A stretch of 38,938 bases of DNA, taken from assembly GCA_041838515.1 (NCBI GenBank), contig JBGYPP010000086.1:1-38938 (forward strand), in the 5' to 3' direction. The notes under the pieces are model-generated. The model was given only the letters and a program-made list of their open reading frames with translations, had not been told where the DNA came from and ran no database searches. Below are positions 1 through 8,415 of the stretch, one piece after another. The first letter of the stretch is position 1. Each line of letters starts with the position of its first letter. This DNA is from JBGYPP01 sp041838515 (GTDB lineage Bacteria; Bacillota; Clostridia; Lachnospirales; Lachnospiraceae). The translations under genes were made by a program, and so were the position numbers.

Positions 1-2
1 AG

Positions 3-197
3 GATGGACATATACTGCCTATCAAAAAATGGGCCATGGCACAACCACAGGTTGTAGTCAGACAGGCCATACACGATGCCAGAAAAGGCAGGACCATGTC
101 CATCTACGGTCCCTGGATGCGGGCCTTTTATGCGCTTAGCCGCTGTCTGCCCAAGGAAGTATTCTTCGCCATTATGGATGGCATGGCCAAGGAGTGA
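3..197 (+). CDS. Short-chain dehydrogenase/reductase, C-terminal fragment
   Basis: The window opens inside this gene; only the last 64 residues before a TGA are present, so the 5' end is missing. The readable tail (VVVRQAIHDARKGRTMSIYG, then a hydrophobic stretch and LPKEVFFAIMDGMAKE) resembles the C-terminus of classical SDR oxidoreductases, which carry a variable substrate-binding lid after the catalytic YxxxK. The Rossmann GxxxGxG and the catalytic residues lie upstream and cannot be checked. Its stop codon sits inside the ribosome-binding region of the next gene, so the two are probably co-transcribed. The family call rests on the tail only and the substrate is unknown. Confidence 0.6.
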   Translation, partial: DGHILPIKKWAMAQPQVVVRQAIHDARKGRTMSIYGPWMRAFYALSRCLPKEVFFAIMDGMAKE

Positions 198-199
198 TC

Positions 200-868
200 A
201 TGGAAAAAACGCAAAAAAAAGCCGGCCCAGCCTCGGTATTCTCCCGTGCCTCCAAGGGGAGCAGGGGATATTGGCAGGAAAAGAAAATACAGTCCACGAC
301 CCTGGCGCTATTCTATTTCCTCCTGGTTCTGGCCGTATTTCTCCTGGGAGTGATATCCACAGGCAGCCGAAACAACCTGCTGACCATAGTGGCTGTGCTG
401 GGCGTTTTACCGGCAGCCAGACAGGCCATTACCGCTTTTTTGTACCATATGTATGCCGGATGTCCGGAGGAGCGGGCAGAAGAGTTGGCAGAGGCCTACC
501 AGGGGGATGGCGGCTTGTTTCATATGGTGTTTACGGCAGAGAAAGGCTATTTTGCCTTTGACCATATGCTAGTTCAAGACGGGGAAATCCACGGGCTTCT
601 ATGCCTTTCGGCTCCGCTTTGGAAAGGGCTATTTCCTGGAAATACGGATAAAATCCAGGCAGCCCAGTCACATATACAGCATATGCTAAACCAGGCCGGA
701 TGCGGCCAGACCTCCTGCGGCAAGACCTTTATACGCATATATGAACAAGGGGAATCCTATAGAAAATCCCTGGAAAAATTCCAGGTCAGATTCCAAAATA
801 AAGAAAAAAAAGCCTTGGAAAAAGGGGATTTGGATCTCATCCGATGTCTTAGGGATGTGAGCCTATAA
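200..868 (+). CDS. Small two-helix membrane protein of unknown function
   Basis: A 222-residue protein that I do not recognise. A basic N-terminal stretch (about residues 1-30) precedes two close hydrophobic segments (about 35-52 and 60-80), followed by a soluble domain of some 140 residues and a Lys/Glu-rich C-terminal helix. This suggests a membrane-anchored protein whose soluble part faces the cytoplasm. I chose the ATG at 200 over the GTG at 194 because AAGGAG at 189-194 lies five bases upstream. The RBS overlaps the stop of the dehydrogenase gene, and the gene ends 10 bp before the pseudouridine synthase gene, so it sits inside an operon. No catalytic motif is visible. Confidence 0.75.
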   Translation: MEKTQKKAGPASVFSRASKGSRGYWQEKKIQSTTLALFYFLLVLAVFLLGVISTGSRNNLLTIVAVLGVLPAARQAITAFLYHMYAGCPEERAEELAEAYQGDGGLFHMVFTAEKGYFAFDHMLVQDGEIHGLLCLSAPLWKGLFPGNTDKIQAAQSHIQHMLNQAGCGQTSCGKTFIRIYEQGESYRKSLEKFQVRFQNKEKKALEKGDLDLIRCLRDVSL

Positions 869-878
869 AGGAAAGAAC

Positions 879-2012
879 ATGGAAAAAATCATCATACAAT
901 CCTATCAGCAAAACCAAAGATTGGTGCGTTTTCTGGGCAGATATATGCCTTTGGCGCCCCAATCTTTTTTTTATAAAATGCTGAGAAAAAAGAATATAAC
1001 CCTAAACGGCAAAAAAGCTCAGGGAACAGAAATACTGACCGAGGGAGATATAGTAGACCTGTTTCTCTCAGAGGAAACCCTGGCCAAAATGGGGGCCATA
1101 AAATCAGAGGCAAGCCCCGCCCCAAAGACTATAGAAAGACCGCCCTTGTCTGGCTTGGAGGAATATCAAAACGCCTATCAAATTCTAAAGGGCATAGAGG
1201 TGCTGTGGGAGGATGCAGATCTTTTGGTGCTATTCAAACCTCCAGGCGTACTCAGCCAAAAGGATAAGAGCGGACATCCCTCCCTGGCCGAATGGACAGT
1301 GGGATATCTGCTGCAAACCGGCCATTGCACCAGAGAGAGCCTGCGGTATTTTCGCCCGGCGCCGGCCCATAGATTGGATAGAAATACGGCCGGACTTGTG
1401 CTGGCCGGCAAAAGTCTGAGGGCTTCCCAATTGCTGTCCTCATGGATACGGCAGGGTCTGCTGAGAAAGGAATATCTGGCCCTGGCCTGGGGGAAAGTAG
1501 AGCATCAGGGGGAGATACGGCTGGCGCTGCATAAGGATAAGGAGGCTAACAAGTCCTTGATTGACCAGGTCGGTCAACCTGTCCGTCCGGGTCGGTTTTT
1601 CGATCTGGCCTGGTCAATCAGTAATCATTCCCTTGACCCGGCGGGGGCCGTAAGCCTGTGCCGCCCTCTCTCTTGCCAAAGCATAGAAATATCCGGAAAC
1701 CGCCTCTCCATATCCCTGGTGCACCTATCTTTGATCACAGGAAAAAGCCATCAGCTGCGCGCCCATATGGCGGGTATAGGCCATGGGATTTGCGGGGATA
1801 AAAAGTATGCTGCAAGCGGCAGAGAAAGACAGGGCAATGCCCTTTTAGAGCGGCAATTTTCCCTGACGCATCAAGCCTTGTTCGCCTATAAGATTTGTTT
1901 TCCCAAGCAGGATACATATGGTGAGGAATGGGCAGAGGCTTGGTATGGAAGAGTGTTTTGCCACAGACATTACCCCTTGATGGAGGAGATATATGGCAGC
2001 TTGGACGTCTAG
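879..2012 (+). CDS. RluA-family pseudouridine synthase with S4 domain
   Basis: This enzyme isomerises uridine to pseudouridine in structured RNA, probably 23S rRNA. The 377-residue protein has an N-terminal S4-like RNA-binding region (about 15-65), then the RluA catalytic domain with HRLDRNTAG, giving Asp167 as the catalytic aspartate. The C-terminal family motif appears as ITGKSHQLRAHM, a diverged form of the usual TGRTHQIRVHM. Between the catalytic core and that motif, the usual short strand is replaced by a longer segment (about residues 226-272). Part of it is encoded by a 63-bp palindrome-flanked stretch (1558-1620), listed separately. The 3' end overlaps recU by 20 bp. Family membership is sure; the target nucleotide is not. 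Confidence 0.9.
   Translation: MEKIIIQSYQQNQRLVRFLGRYMPLAPQSFFYKMLRKKNITLNGKKAQGTEILTEGDIVDLFLSEETLAKMGAIKSEASPAPKTIERPPLSGLEEYQNAYQILKGIEVLWEDADLLVLFKPPGVLSQKDKSGHPSLAEWTVGYLLQTGHCTRESLRYFRPAPAHRLDRNTAGLVLAGKSLRASQLLSSWIRQGLLRKEYLALAWGKVEHQGEIRLALHKDKEANKSLIDQVGQPVRPGRFFDLAWSISNHSLDPAGAVSLCRPLSCQSIEISGNRLSISLVHLSLITGKSHQLRAHMAGIGHGICGDKKYAASGRERQGNALLERQFSLTHQALFAYKICFPKQDTYGEEWAEAWYGRVFCHRHYPLMEEIYGSLDV
1558..1620. repeat. In-frame palindrome-flanked segment inside the pseudouridine synthase gene
   Basis: TGATTGACCAGG at 1558-1569 is the exact reverse complement of CCTGGTCAATCA at 1609-1620, with 39 bp between. The interior also holds a GGTCGGT direct repeat (1568-1574 and 1590-1596). The whole unit is 63 bp, a multiple of three, and is read through in frame as about 21 residues at a place where relatives usually have a short variable strand. 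This could be a small inserted palindromic element or just a chance inverted repeat. I see no second copy in the window. Confidence 0.4.
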
Positions 2013-2529
2013 AGGATTGCGGGGTTCGGTTCTGGAGGATTTGATCAACCAAAGCAATGAAAAATATGCCAAGGCCGGTCTTGCCCTAGTCCAAAAAATT
2101 CCAACGCCTATTGTGCCTCTGGAAATGGATAAGGAAAAGGGCCAGATACGCCTGGCTTATTTCGACAAAAAAAGCACAGTGGATTATATGGGCGTTGTGC
2201 AGGGCTGGGCCGTATGTTTTGACGCCAAGGAATGTGCCGGGCAGCGATTTTCCCTGGACAAAATTCATGATCACCAGATGGTTTTTATGCGGGATTTTGA
2301 AAAGCAAGGCGGCATATCCTTTTTCTTGATCTGGTTCGCATCCATGCAGGTTTTTGCCTATGTTCCTTTTCAAAAAATGGATTTTTTCTGGTCCAGGGCC
2401 AGACAAGGCGGAAGAAAGAGCTTTCGTATGGAAGAGCTGGAGGAGGCCTTTTTCTTTCGCTCCGGAGGAGGCCTGCCCATACCTTATTTGGAGTTGCTGC
2501 AAAAGGATCTCTTGGACAGGCAAATCTAG
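1993..2529 (+). CDS. recU: RecU-type Holliday junction resolvase
   Basis: RecU is a dimeric metal-dependent nuclease of Firmicutes that cuts four-way DNA junctions made during recombination and repair. The 178-residue protein follows the family along its length: the RGLRGSVLEDLI start, KIPTPIVPL, STVDYMGVVQG, CFDAKEC, HDHQMVFMRDF and GGISFFLIWF. Probable metal ligands are Asp64 and Asp77 with Lys79; the acidic residue of the usual FEAKE motif is Asp here. The start lies inside the 3' end of the upstream gene (20-bp overlap) and is preceded by GGAGGAG at 1982-1988, suggesting translational coupling. In many Firmicutes recU sits beside a class A penicillin-binding protein gene; here it does not. 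Confidence 0.88.
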   Translation: MAAWTSRGLRGSVLEDLINQSNEKYAKAGLALVQKIPTPIVPLEMDKEKGQIRLAYFDKKSTVDYMGVVQGWAVCFDAKECAGQRFSLDKIHDHQMVFMRDFEKQGGISFFLIWFASMQVFAYVPFQKMDFFWSRARQGGRKSFRMEELEEAFFFRSGGGLPIPYLELLQKDLLDRQI

Positions 2530-2610
2530 GCTTTATTTGGACAAAGGCCCTGTGATTGCGCTATGATATTGGCTGTAGCTTACATTTGCAAAAGGGAGGA
2601 TATTTGCCCT

Positions 2611-4509
2611 ATGGATTGGGGTTTTACAGATTTGCAGCCGGGGGCGGCCCAGAAGCTTGCCCTGTCGGAGGAGATACTGATGGCCGTGGAAAAACCGGCC
2701 AGATATATAGGCGGGGAATACAATAGCGTAAATAAGGATTTGTCGCAGGTGGATGTACGTTTTGCCATGTGTTTTCCCGATGTCTATGAGATAGGCATGT
2801 CCCACCTGGGCATACAAATCCTCTATGCCATGCTCAATGCCATGGAGGGCGTGTGGTGCGAGCGGGTGTACTCCCCTTGGGTGGATCTGGACAAAATCAT
2901 GCGGGAGAATTCCATACCCTTGTTTGCGCTGGAATCCCAGGATCCCATTGGGGAATTTGATTTTCTGGGCATTACCATACAATATGAAATGTGTTATACC
3001 AATATACTGCAAGTGTTGGATTTGTCGCAGATCCCCCTGTTGTCCAGGGATAGGGGAGAGGCGCATCCCATAGTCATAGGCGGCGGCCCCTGCGCGTACA
3101 ATCCGGAACCTTTGGCAGATTTTTTTGACCTCTTTTATATAGGCGAGGGGGAAACAAGGTACAAGGATCTGGTGGCACTGTATAGGGATTGCCGCAGGGA
3201 AGGATATTCCCGACGGGATTTTCTGCGCAGGGCAGCCGGACTGCCCGGCATCTATGTCCCCTGCTTATACCAAGCCAACTATTATGAGGACGGCCGGCTG
3301 GAAAGCTTTGTTCCCCTGGTTCCGGAGGCTCCTGCTGTGGTACATAAGGAGCTGGTGTTGAACATGGATCAGGCTCCCTATCCCCAAAAGCCCATAGTGC
3401 CCTTTATCAAAACCACCCAAGACCGGGTAGTACTGGAATTACAGAGAGGCTGTATAAGGGGCTGCCGTTTTTGCCAGGCCGGACAGCTGTATAAGCCGGT
3501 AAGGGAAAGGGATGTGGAGAAGCTCCAGGAATATGCCATATCCATGCTGGAGAGCTCCGGAGCCGAAGAGATATCCCTCAGCTCCCTAAGTTCCAGCGAC
3601 TATAGCCAGCTCAATGCCTTGTTGGAATTTTTGCTGCCCTATTGCCGGGAGAGGCATATCAATATATCCCTGCCTTCCCTGCGCATAGACGCTTTTTCCC
3701 TAGATGTCATGGGCAAGGTGCAGGATGTGCGCAAATCCAGCCTGACCTTTGCCCCTGAGGCCGGAAGCCAAAGGTTGCGGGATGTTATCAATAAGGGATT
3801 GACGGAGGAAATGATACTCCATGGCGCGGCGCTGGCCTTTCAAGGGGGCTGGAGCCGGGTAAAATTGTATTTTATGCTGGGCTTGCCCTTAGAAAGCCGT
3901 GAGGATATGGAGGGCATAGGCGATTTGTCCAACAAGATAGCCGCATTGTACTATGAGCTCCTGCCCAAGGAAAGCCGAAAGGGGCAGAGAGTGCAAATTG
4001 TTTCCAGCACCTCCTTCTTCATACCCAAGCCTTTTACACCCTTTCAATGGGCCCGCCAATGCACCAAGCAGGAATTTTTGGACAAGGCGTATATAGTTAG
4101 GCAAAATATTAACAATCAATTAAACAAAAAAAGCATAAAATACAATTGGCACGAAGCGGATACCAGCGTTATAGAGGGCGCCTTGGCCAGAGGTGACAGG
4201 CGTTTGGCCAAGGCCATACTGCTGGCCTATGGCAAAGGCTGCATATATGATGCATGGAGCGAGCATTTTCACAATGCATTATGGCTGGAGGCCTTGGGAG
4301 AAGCCGGTTTGGATTTGGATTTTTATTGCCACAGGGAGAGGGATGTAGAAGAATTGCTGCCCTGGGATTTTATAGACTGCGGCGTGAGCAAGGCATTTTT
4401 GGCCCGGGAGTGGAAAAATGCCCAGGACAGCCTTCAAAGCCCCCATTGCCGCCTGCAATGCACAGGCTGCGGGGCGGCAAAATACGGTGTGGGGGTGTGT
4501 AGAGAATAA
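2611..4509 (+). CDS. TIGR03960-type B12-binding-like/radical SAM protein
   Basis: A 632-residue iron-sulphur radical SAM protein of the TIGR03960 type, conserved in anaerobic Firmicutes next to a TIGR03936 partner and ribonuclease G. The N-terminal half shows KPARYIGGE, VRFAMCFPDVYEIGMSHLG and VIGGGPCAYNPEPLADFF, typical of the B12-binding-like region. The radical SAM cluster ligands are CIRGCRFC, Cys281, Cys285 and Cys288. The reaction is not known; the genomic partners suggest RNA or ribosome modification, which is inference. I chose ATG 2611 because GGGAGGA (2594-2600) precedes it. An in-frame ATG at 2563 exists but lacks a good RBS and adds residues unlike the family start. The stop overlaps the next start by one base (TAATG). 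Confidence 0.92.
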   Translation: MDWGFTDLQPGAAQKLALSEEILMAVEKPARYIGGEYNSVNKDLSQVDVRFAMCFPDVYEIGMSHLGIQILYAMLNAMEGVWCERVYSPWVDLDKIMRENSIPLFALESQDPIGEFDFLGITIQYEMCYTNILQVLDLSQIPLLSRDRGEAHPIVIGGGPCAYNPEPLADFFDLFYIGEGETRYKDLVALYRDCRREGYSRRDFLRRAAGLPGIYVPCLYQANYYEDGRLESFVPLVPEAPAVVHKELVLNMDQAPYPQKPIVPFIKTTQDRVVLELQRGCIRGCRFCQAGQLYKPVRERDVEKLQEYAISMLESSGAEEISLSSLSSSDYSQLNALLEFLLPYCRERHINISLPSLRIDAFSLDVMGKVQDVRKSSLTFAPEAGSQRLRDVINKGLTEEMILHGAALAFQGGWSRVKLYFMLGLPLESREDMEGIGDLSNKIAALYYELLPKESRKGQRVQIVSSTSFFIPKPFTPFQWARQCTKQEFLDKAYIVRQNINNQLNKKSIKYNWHEADTSVIEGALARGDRRLAKAILLAYGKGCIYDAWSEHFHNALWLEALGEAGLDLDFYCHRERDVEELLPWDFIDCGVSKAFLAREWKNAQDSLQSPHCRLQCTGCGAAKYGVGVCRE

Positions 4510-5213
4510 TGCGTATCAGGGCAAAATTTCAAAAATACGGCATAGTCCGTTTTTTGGGGCATTTGGATATTATGCGTTTCTTCCAAAAAACTCTGCGGAG
4601 GGCGGGCCTACCCATAGCCTTTAGCGGCGGATATTCCCCCCACCCACTGCTCAGCTTTGCCTCCCCTCTAGGCGTAGGTTTAGAAAGTCTGGGAGAGTAT
4701 GTGGATATGGAATTTACCCAGACTGAAAATCTGACTATGGAGGAGATCCTGCTCCGGTTCAATCAGGCCAGTGTAGAGGGAATAAGGCTTTGCCATGCCA
4801 TAGCTCTGCCAGATGCCGCGCCCAATGCCATGGCCTCTGTGGCTGCGGCCTCCTATGCTCTGATATGGAGGGGGAATGGAGAAAAGTGGGAGAGTATCAA
4901 AGGAAATATATCAAATTTTTTATCTCTTGATAACATATTGTTTGAAAAAAAGAGCAAGAAAAGCCATAGGCTGGTGGATTTGCGGCAGGGAATTTATGCC
5001 TTGGAAGTCGGGGAGGGGCCTAAGCCTGTGCTATATATGCAGGTAGATGCCTCCAGCGGGGGGAATATCAAGCCTGCCCATGTTATGGAGGCTCTGGCAG
5101 ATCATTGCCATTTTTCCATTCACCACTCGGAGTATGCGCTTTGGCGGCTGGATCTCTTCCACCGTTTGCGCTCTGGCGGGCTTGCGCCTATGTGTGTATT
5201 GGAAACGGAGTGA
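4509..5213 (+). CDS. TIGR03936-type radical-SAM-linked protein (DUF2344)
   Basis: A 234-residue protein that in many Clostridia follows the TIGR03960 radical SAM gene; in some species the two are fused. The N-terminus RIRAKFQKYGIVRFLGHLDI and the motif AFSGGYSPHPLLSFASPLGVG (about residues 38-58) are diagnostic. The family has no assigned reaction and probably forms a complex with, or presents substrate to, the radical SAM enzyme. The start codon shares a base with the stop of the upstream gene, and the next gene (rng) begins 2 bp after this stop, so the three form a tightly coupled unit. Confidence 0.9.
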   Translation: MRIRAKFQKYGIVRFLGHLDIMRFFQKTLRRAGLPIAFSGGYSPHPLLSFASPLGVGLESLGEYVDMEFTQTENLTMEEILLRFNQASVEGIRLCHAIALPDAAPNAMASVAAASYALIWRGNGEKWESIKGNISNFLSLDNILFEKKSKKSHRLVDLRQGIYALEVGEGPKPVLYMQVDASSGGNIKPAHVMEALADHCHFSIHHSEYALWRLDLFHRLRSGGLAPMCVLETE

Positions 5214-5215
5214 TT

Positions 5216-6433
5216 ATGCAGCCTTTGGTCATTACCCAGGTAGACAGCTTGTATGTGGCCATGTTGACAGACAGCCACCGGAGACCCCAGGCTATACGGG
5301 CCCTATCCGCCCGGGAGAGAATAGAGGGCATTTATCTGGCCCGCATACAGAGGGTTTTGCCCAACCTCCAGGCCGCTTTTGTGGAAATGGGACCGGAGGA
5401 GTCGGCCTATCTGCCTCTGGCAGAGAGGGGCGGGGCGGCGTATATGCCCAAAGGACAGGAGCTACTGCTGGTACAGGTGGCTAAAGAGGCCTCCAAGGAC
5501 AAGCATTGCGTAGTCAAAAGCGGTATCAGTCTGGTCAAAAGCCATCTGGCTTTGAATTTCTTTCCCCTGGGTCGGGAATCTGACCGGGGAGAATTGCGAT
5601 TCTCCTATTCAGCCAAATTGCCCAAGGAGTTCAAGGCCTGGCTAAAAATCCATATGGAAGCCCCATTGACAACCCTCTACCAAGGAGCGGCCTCCGGCCG
5701 GCCGCAGGCTGAGTTGATATTCCGCACTTCCTTGCAGGAAAGGCAAAAGGAAGAAATACTGCTATTGTTAACTGCCCAATGGGAGGAGCTGCTGGCAGAG
5801 ATGGATCAGTTGTTGCTATGGGCCAAAACTCGCCTCTGCCCCGGGTGTCTGCGGCCGGCTCCACTGCCTGTGGACAGCCTGTTGGCCGGATTTTCCCCTG
5901 ATGAATACACGGAGATAGTCACAGATCTGCCCTCCATATATGATTACCTGGGGCAGACTGCCTCAGGCATGGCAAAGCGCAGACTCTACAATGACGAAAC
6001 CTATGCCTTGGAAAAATTGTATAGCCTTCGGCTGGCTCTGGACCGGGCCGTGGAGAAACGAGTGTGGCTGCCATCCGGCGCCTACCTGCTGATAGAGCAC
6101 ACCGAGGCCTTGACGGTTATAGATGTAAATTCTGGAAGAAATATATCAAAAAAGGGGGGCGAGAGGGCTTTTTTGGATATCAATCTGGAGGCTGCCAAAG
6201 AGTGTGGGCGTCAATGGCGCATACGCAATCTGAGCGGTATTATCCTGATTGATTTTATCAATATGCCTGATGAAACTCAAAAAAAGGAGTTGCTGGATTT
6301 TTTGGGAGCATTAGCCAAAAAAGACCCCACGCCTTGCTATGTGGCCGGCCTTAGCCATCTAGGGCTGGTGGAGATGACCAGAAAACGCATATTCAATCCC
6401 TTGAGGACATACTGGAAGCACAGTGAAAGCTAG
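5216..6433 (+). CDS. rng: Ribonuclease G/E family endoribonuclease
   Basis: This is a single-strand-specific endoribonuclease of the RNase E/G family, acting in rRNA maturation and mRNA decay. In the 405-residue protein an S1-like region (about residues 30-90, with IYLARIQRVLPNLQAAFVEM) is followed by the catalytic DNase-I-like domain. The magnesium-binding aspartates are Asp303 in IDVNSG and Asp346 in IIL-IDF. LEAAKECGRQWRIRNLSGI and LGLVEMTRKR complete the signature. There is no long C-terminal scaffold, so it is the RNase G-like short form. The ATG at 5216 is 2 bp after the upstream stop and has GGAG at 5207-5210; upstream in-frame starts lie inside the previous gene. In many Clostridia rplU follows directly, but here an ATPase gene does. 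Confidence 0.93.
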   Translation: MQPLVITQVDSLYVAMLTDSHRRPQAIRALSARERIEGIYLARIQRVLPNLQAAFVEMGPEESAYLPLAERGGAAYMPKGQELLLVQVAKEASKDKHCVVKSGISLVKSHLALNFFPLGRESDRGELRFSYSAKLPKEFKAWLKIHMEAPLTTLYQGAASGRPQAELIFRTSLQERQKEEILLLLTAQWEELLAEMDQLLLWAKTRLCPGCLRPAPLPVDSLLAGFSPDEYTEIVTDLPSIYDYLGQTASGMAKRRLYNDETYALEKLYSLRLALDRAVEKRVWLPSGAYLLIEHTEALTVIDVNSGRNISKKGGERAFLDINLEAAKECGRQWRIRNLSGIILIDFINMPDETQKKELLDFLGALAKKDPTPCYVAGLSHLGLVEMTRKRIFNPLRTYWKHSES

Positions 6434-6443
6434 AGGAGGAATT

Positions 6444-7280
6444 ATGTCTGTTACCATTTGTTTTGCCAACAATAAAGGCGGCAGCGGCAAGTCAACAACC
6501 TGCTCCAATCTGGCCTGCGCCCTGGCAAATAAGGGCAAGAGGGTTTTGTTGCTGGACGGTGATATGCAAATGAATCTAAGCCTAGCCTTTCTGCCCGAAG
6601 AAAGGGTATTGGATATGGCCATGCATGGCCCGAATATGTATATGGCCCTAAAGAGCCAAGAGGACTTATCCTCCTTTATTCACGACCTCTCCGCCGAGGA
6701 GCATTTGGCAAAATGGGCAGATAGGAGAGCGGAGTATGGAACACTGCCTCACATACTGCCATCTTCAGCCTTGATGAGTTCCATAGAATTTGAGTTGTTT
6801 CCCATGTGGCAGAGGGAGGTGGTATTGCAGAAAAAATTGCTGGCCATTCAGGAGAGCAGAAAGTATGATTATATTTTTCTGGATGCGCCGCCTACGCTGG
6901 GTTGCTGGGTAATGAATCTGCTCTGCGCCTCAGACTACCTGGCCATACCTGTAGAGGCCAGTCCCTGGGGATTGTTCGGGTTGGGAAATATGTTTGAATT
7001 TTTGCAGAAAGTACGGGAAATCTCTCCAAAGCTTCGTCTGCTGGGATCCATTATCACCAAAGTAGATGAGAGAAAAAGCTATTTCAAACAGACCAGAGCA
7101 TCCTTACAAGATTTAGAAGATATACACGTATTTGAACAATTTATCCATATGGACAGCGCTATTGAATGGTCCCAGGATCAAAGCCTGCCAGTGGTCTGGT
7201 ACAAGCCCAGAAGCCGCAGCGCCAAAGAATATGCCGTCCTGGCAGAGGAGATGGAAACCTGTATACAGACTATGGCATAA
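6444..7280 (+). CDS. Orphan ParA/Soj-type ATPase
   Basis: A 278-residue P-loop ATPase of the ParA/MinD superfamily. The deviant Walker A is KGGSGKST (signature lysine Lys11, P-loop Lys16), with switch I DGDMQMNL and Walker B YIFLDAPPTLG. Relatives bind DNA or membranes and position cargo. No parB, parS or cargo gene is visible beside it, and the C-terminus (EMETCIQTMA) lacks a MinD-like amphipathic membrane-targeting helix. It starts 10 bp after rng with GAGGAGGA at 6433-6440. An in-frame GTG at 6423 inside rng is less likely as start. It could be a chromosome-partition type protein or a remnant of a mobile element; the neighbours give no further clue. Confidence 0.85.
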   Translation: MSVTICFANNKGGSGKSTTCSNLACALANKGKRVLLLDGDMQMNLSLAFLPEERVLDMAMHGPNMYMALKSQEDLSSFIHDLSAEEHLAKWADRRAEYGTLPHILPSSALMSSIEFELFPMWQREVVLQKKLLAIQESRKYDYIFLDAPPTLGCWVMNLLCASDYLAIPVEASPWGLFGLGNMFEFLQKVREISPKLRLLGSIITKVDERKSYFKQTRASLQDLEDIHVFEQFIHMDSAIEWSQDQSLPVVWYKPRSRSAKEYAVLAEEMETCIQTMA

Positions 7281-7363
7281 CGGAAGTACTGTGGTTTTTC
7301 CAAGATAGGGTATAAATTCGCTCTTAGCCAGCCGCCTGTGGTATTGAAAGAAGGAGTAAAAAT

Positions 7364-7921
7364 ATGAAATTTTTGCAACTGGAAAAAGTAAAGGATGGAA
7401 AATACCTGAAAAACTACGAAATCACTTATGAGAACAAGGCTGGAAAGATCAAGAAGTATGAGATAGTCAGCCGCAAGGAGCTGCAAACGGTGGAGGATAT
7501 AGGCCGCCAAGCCAGCGGAGTGTCCATAGTGGCCACCAAAGGGGATAAGATGCTGCTTTTGCGGGAATTTCGCATGGGCGTCAACCGCCGCATATACAAT
7601 TTATGTGCCGGCATGATGGACGAGGGCGAAGATATAGTGGACTGCATACGCCGGGAGTTGTATGAGGAAACCGGCCTGGAGGTCAAGCGCATAAAGCATA
7701 TACTGCCTCCGTCTTATGCCGCTGTGGCCATATCTGACACCATGACTTATATAGCATTTGTGGAAGCAGATGGCACATTTCAGGACAATAGTTCGGAAAA
7801 CGAATCCATAGAGGCCGGTTTTTATTCCCGGGAGGAAATACAGAAAATGCTGGAAACCGAAGAATTTAGCTCCCGGGCCCAGATGGCGGCATATTTTTTC
7901 AGCCTGGGGGCAGGGATGTAA
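7364..7921 (+). CDS. NUDIX hydrolase, ADP-ribose pyrophosphatase-like
   Basis: A 185-residue NUDIX enzyme, which hydrolyses nucleoside diphosphates linked to another group. The full Nudix box is intact at residues 83-105: Gly83, Glu89, RE at 97-98, EE at 101-102 and Gly104. The N-terminal strand-rich region and overall size match ADP-ribose pyrophosphatases, though the substrate cannot be fixed from sequence. A clear GAAGGAG ribosome-binding site precedes the ATG. The 83 bp between the ParA-like gene and this one contains a TATAAAT stretch (about 7311) but no convincing -35 element. Of its 14 isoleucines, 12 are coded by ATA. It converges on dtd across a hairpin. Confidence 0.88.
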   Translation: MKFLQLEKVKDGKYLKNYEITYENKAGKIKKYEIVSRKELQTVEDIGRQASGVSIVATKGDKMLLLREFRMGVNRRIYNLCAGMMDEGEDIVDCIRRELYEETGLEVKRIKHILPPSYAAVAISDTMTYIAFVEADGTFQDNSSENESIEAGFYSREEIQKMLETEEFSSRAQMAAYFFSLGAGM

Positions 7922-7953
7922 CTATTCGCTAAAGGCAAGTTTAACGAATAGTT
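7920..7953. terminator. Hairpin between convergent NUDIX and dtd genes
   Basis: AACTATTCG (7920-7928) pairs exactly with CGAATAGTT (7945-7953). After one mismatch, TAAA pairs with TTTA around a six-base loop. It starts in the stop codon of the NUDIX gene and ends in that of dtd, so it could terminate both. No long T-run follows on either strand, so termination strength is uncertain. Confidence 0.5.
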
Positions 7954-8411
7954 TATCCGGCATCCGTATCCAGCCAAAGCGTGAAGGGGCCATCATTGCA
8001 CAGATCCACACGCATTTCTGCGCCGAACTCCCCCCAGGCCATTTCCACCACCCTCTCTTGAAAGAGCTTTTTACATTGGGAAAATAAAGCCTCTCCCAGG
8101 GAGGCCGGTCCCGCCTGGGTAAAGGAGGGCCTGTTGCCTCTGCGGCAGTCCGCATACAGGGTAAATTGCGATACCAATAGCAGGCCTCCGCCCACATCGG
8201 ATAGGCTTAGATTGGTCTTGCCCTGATCATCGGCAAACATACGCAGGCGCATTATTTTGTCCACCAGCTTTTCACAGGTCTGCGCATTGTCCGATTCCCC
8301 CACTCCAAGAAAAACGACTAAACCTGCGCCTATACGTCCATTACTGCACCACCCGTCCTCTCTTAGCACGGACACCTCGGCATGAGTAACCCTCTGCAAT
8401 AAAGCGCGCAT
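7953..8411 (-). CDS. dtd: D-aminoacyl-tRNA deacylase
   Basis: DTD removes D-amino acids (and glycine) mischarged on tRNAs, a chirality proofreading step in the cytoplasm. The 152-residue protein matches the family from end to end: MRALLQRVTHAEV, the catalytic SQFTLYAD motif, and the cross-subunit motif NDGPFTLWLDT at the C-terminus. AAGGAGAG lies upstream of the ATG at 8411 and overlaps the end of the transporter gene, whose stop is only 4 bp away, so dtd is the second gene of a two-gene operon. Longer in-frame extensions run into the transporter gene and do not match the family. Confidence 0.95.
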   Translation of the reverse strand: MRALLQRVTHAEVSVLREDGWCSNGRIGAGLVVFLGVGESDNAQTCEKLVDKIMRLRMFADDQGKTNLSLSDVGGGLLLVSQFTLYADCRRGNRPSFTQAGPASLGEALFSQCKKLFQERVVEMAWGEFGAEMRVDLCNDGPFTLWLDTDAG

Positions 8412-8415
8412 ATTA

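Noticed and set aside
76..561. 161-codon open frame on the plus strand.
   Set aside because: It crosses the end of the dehydrogenase gene and most of the membrane-protein gene in another frame, with no RBS and unlikely composition.
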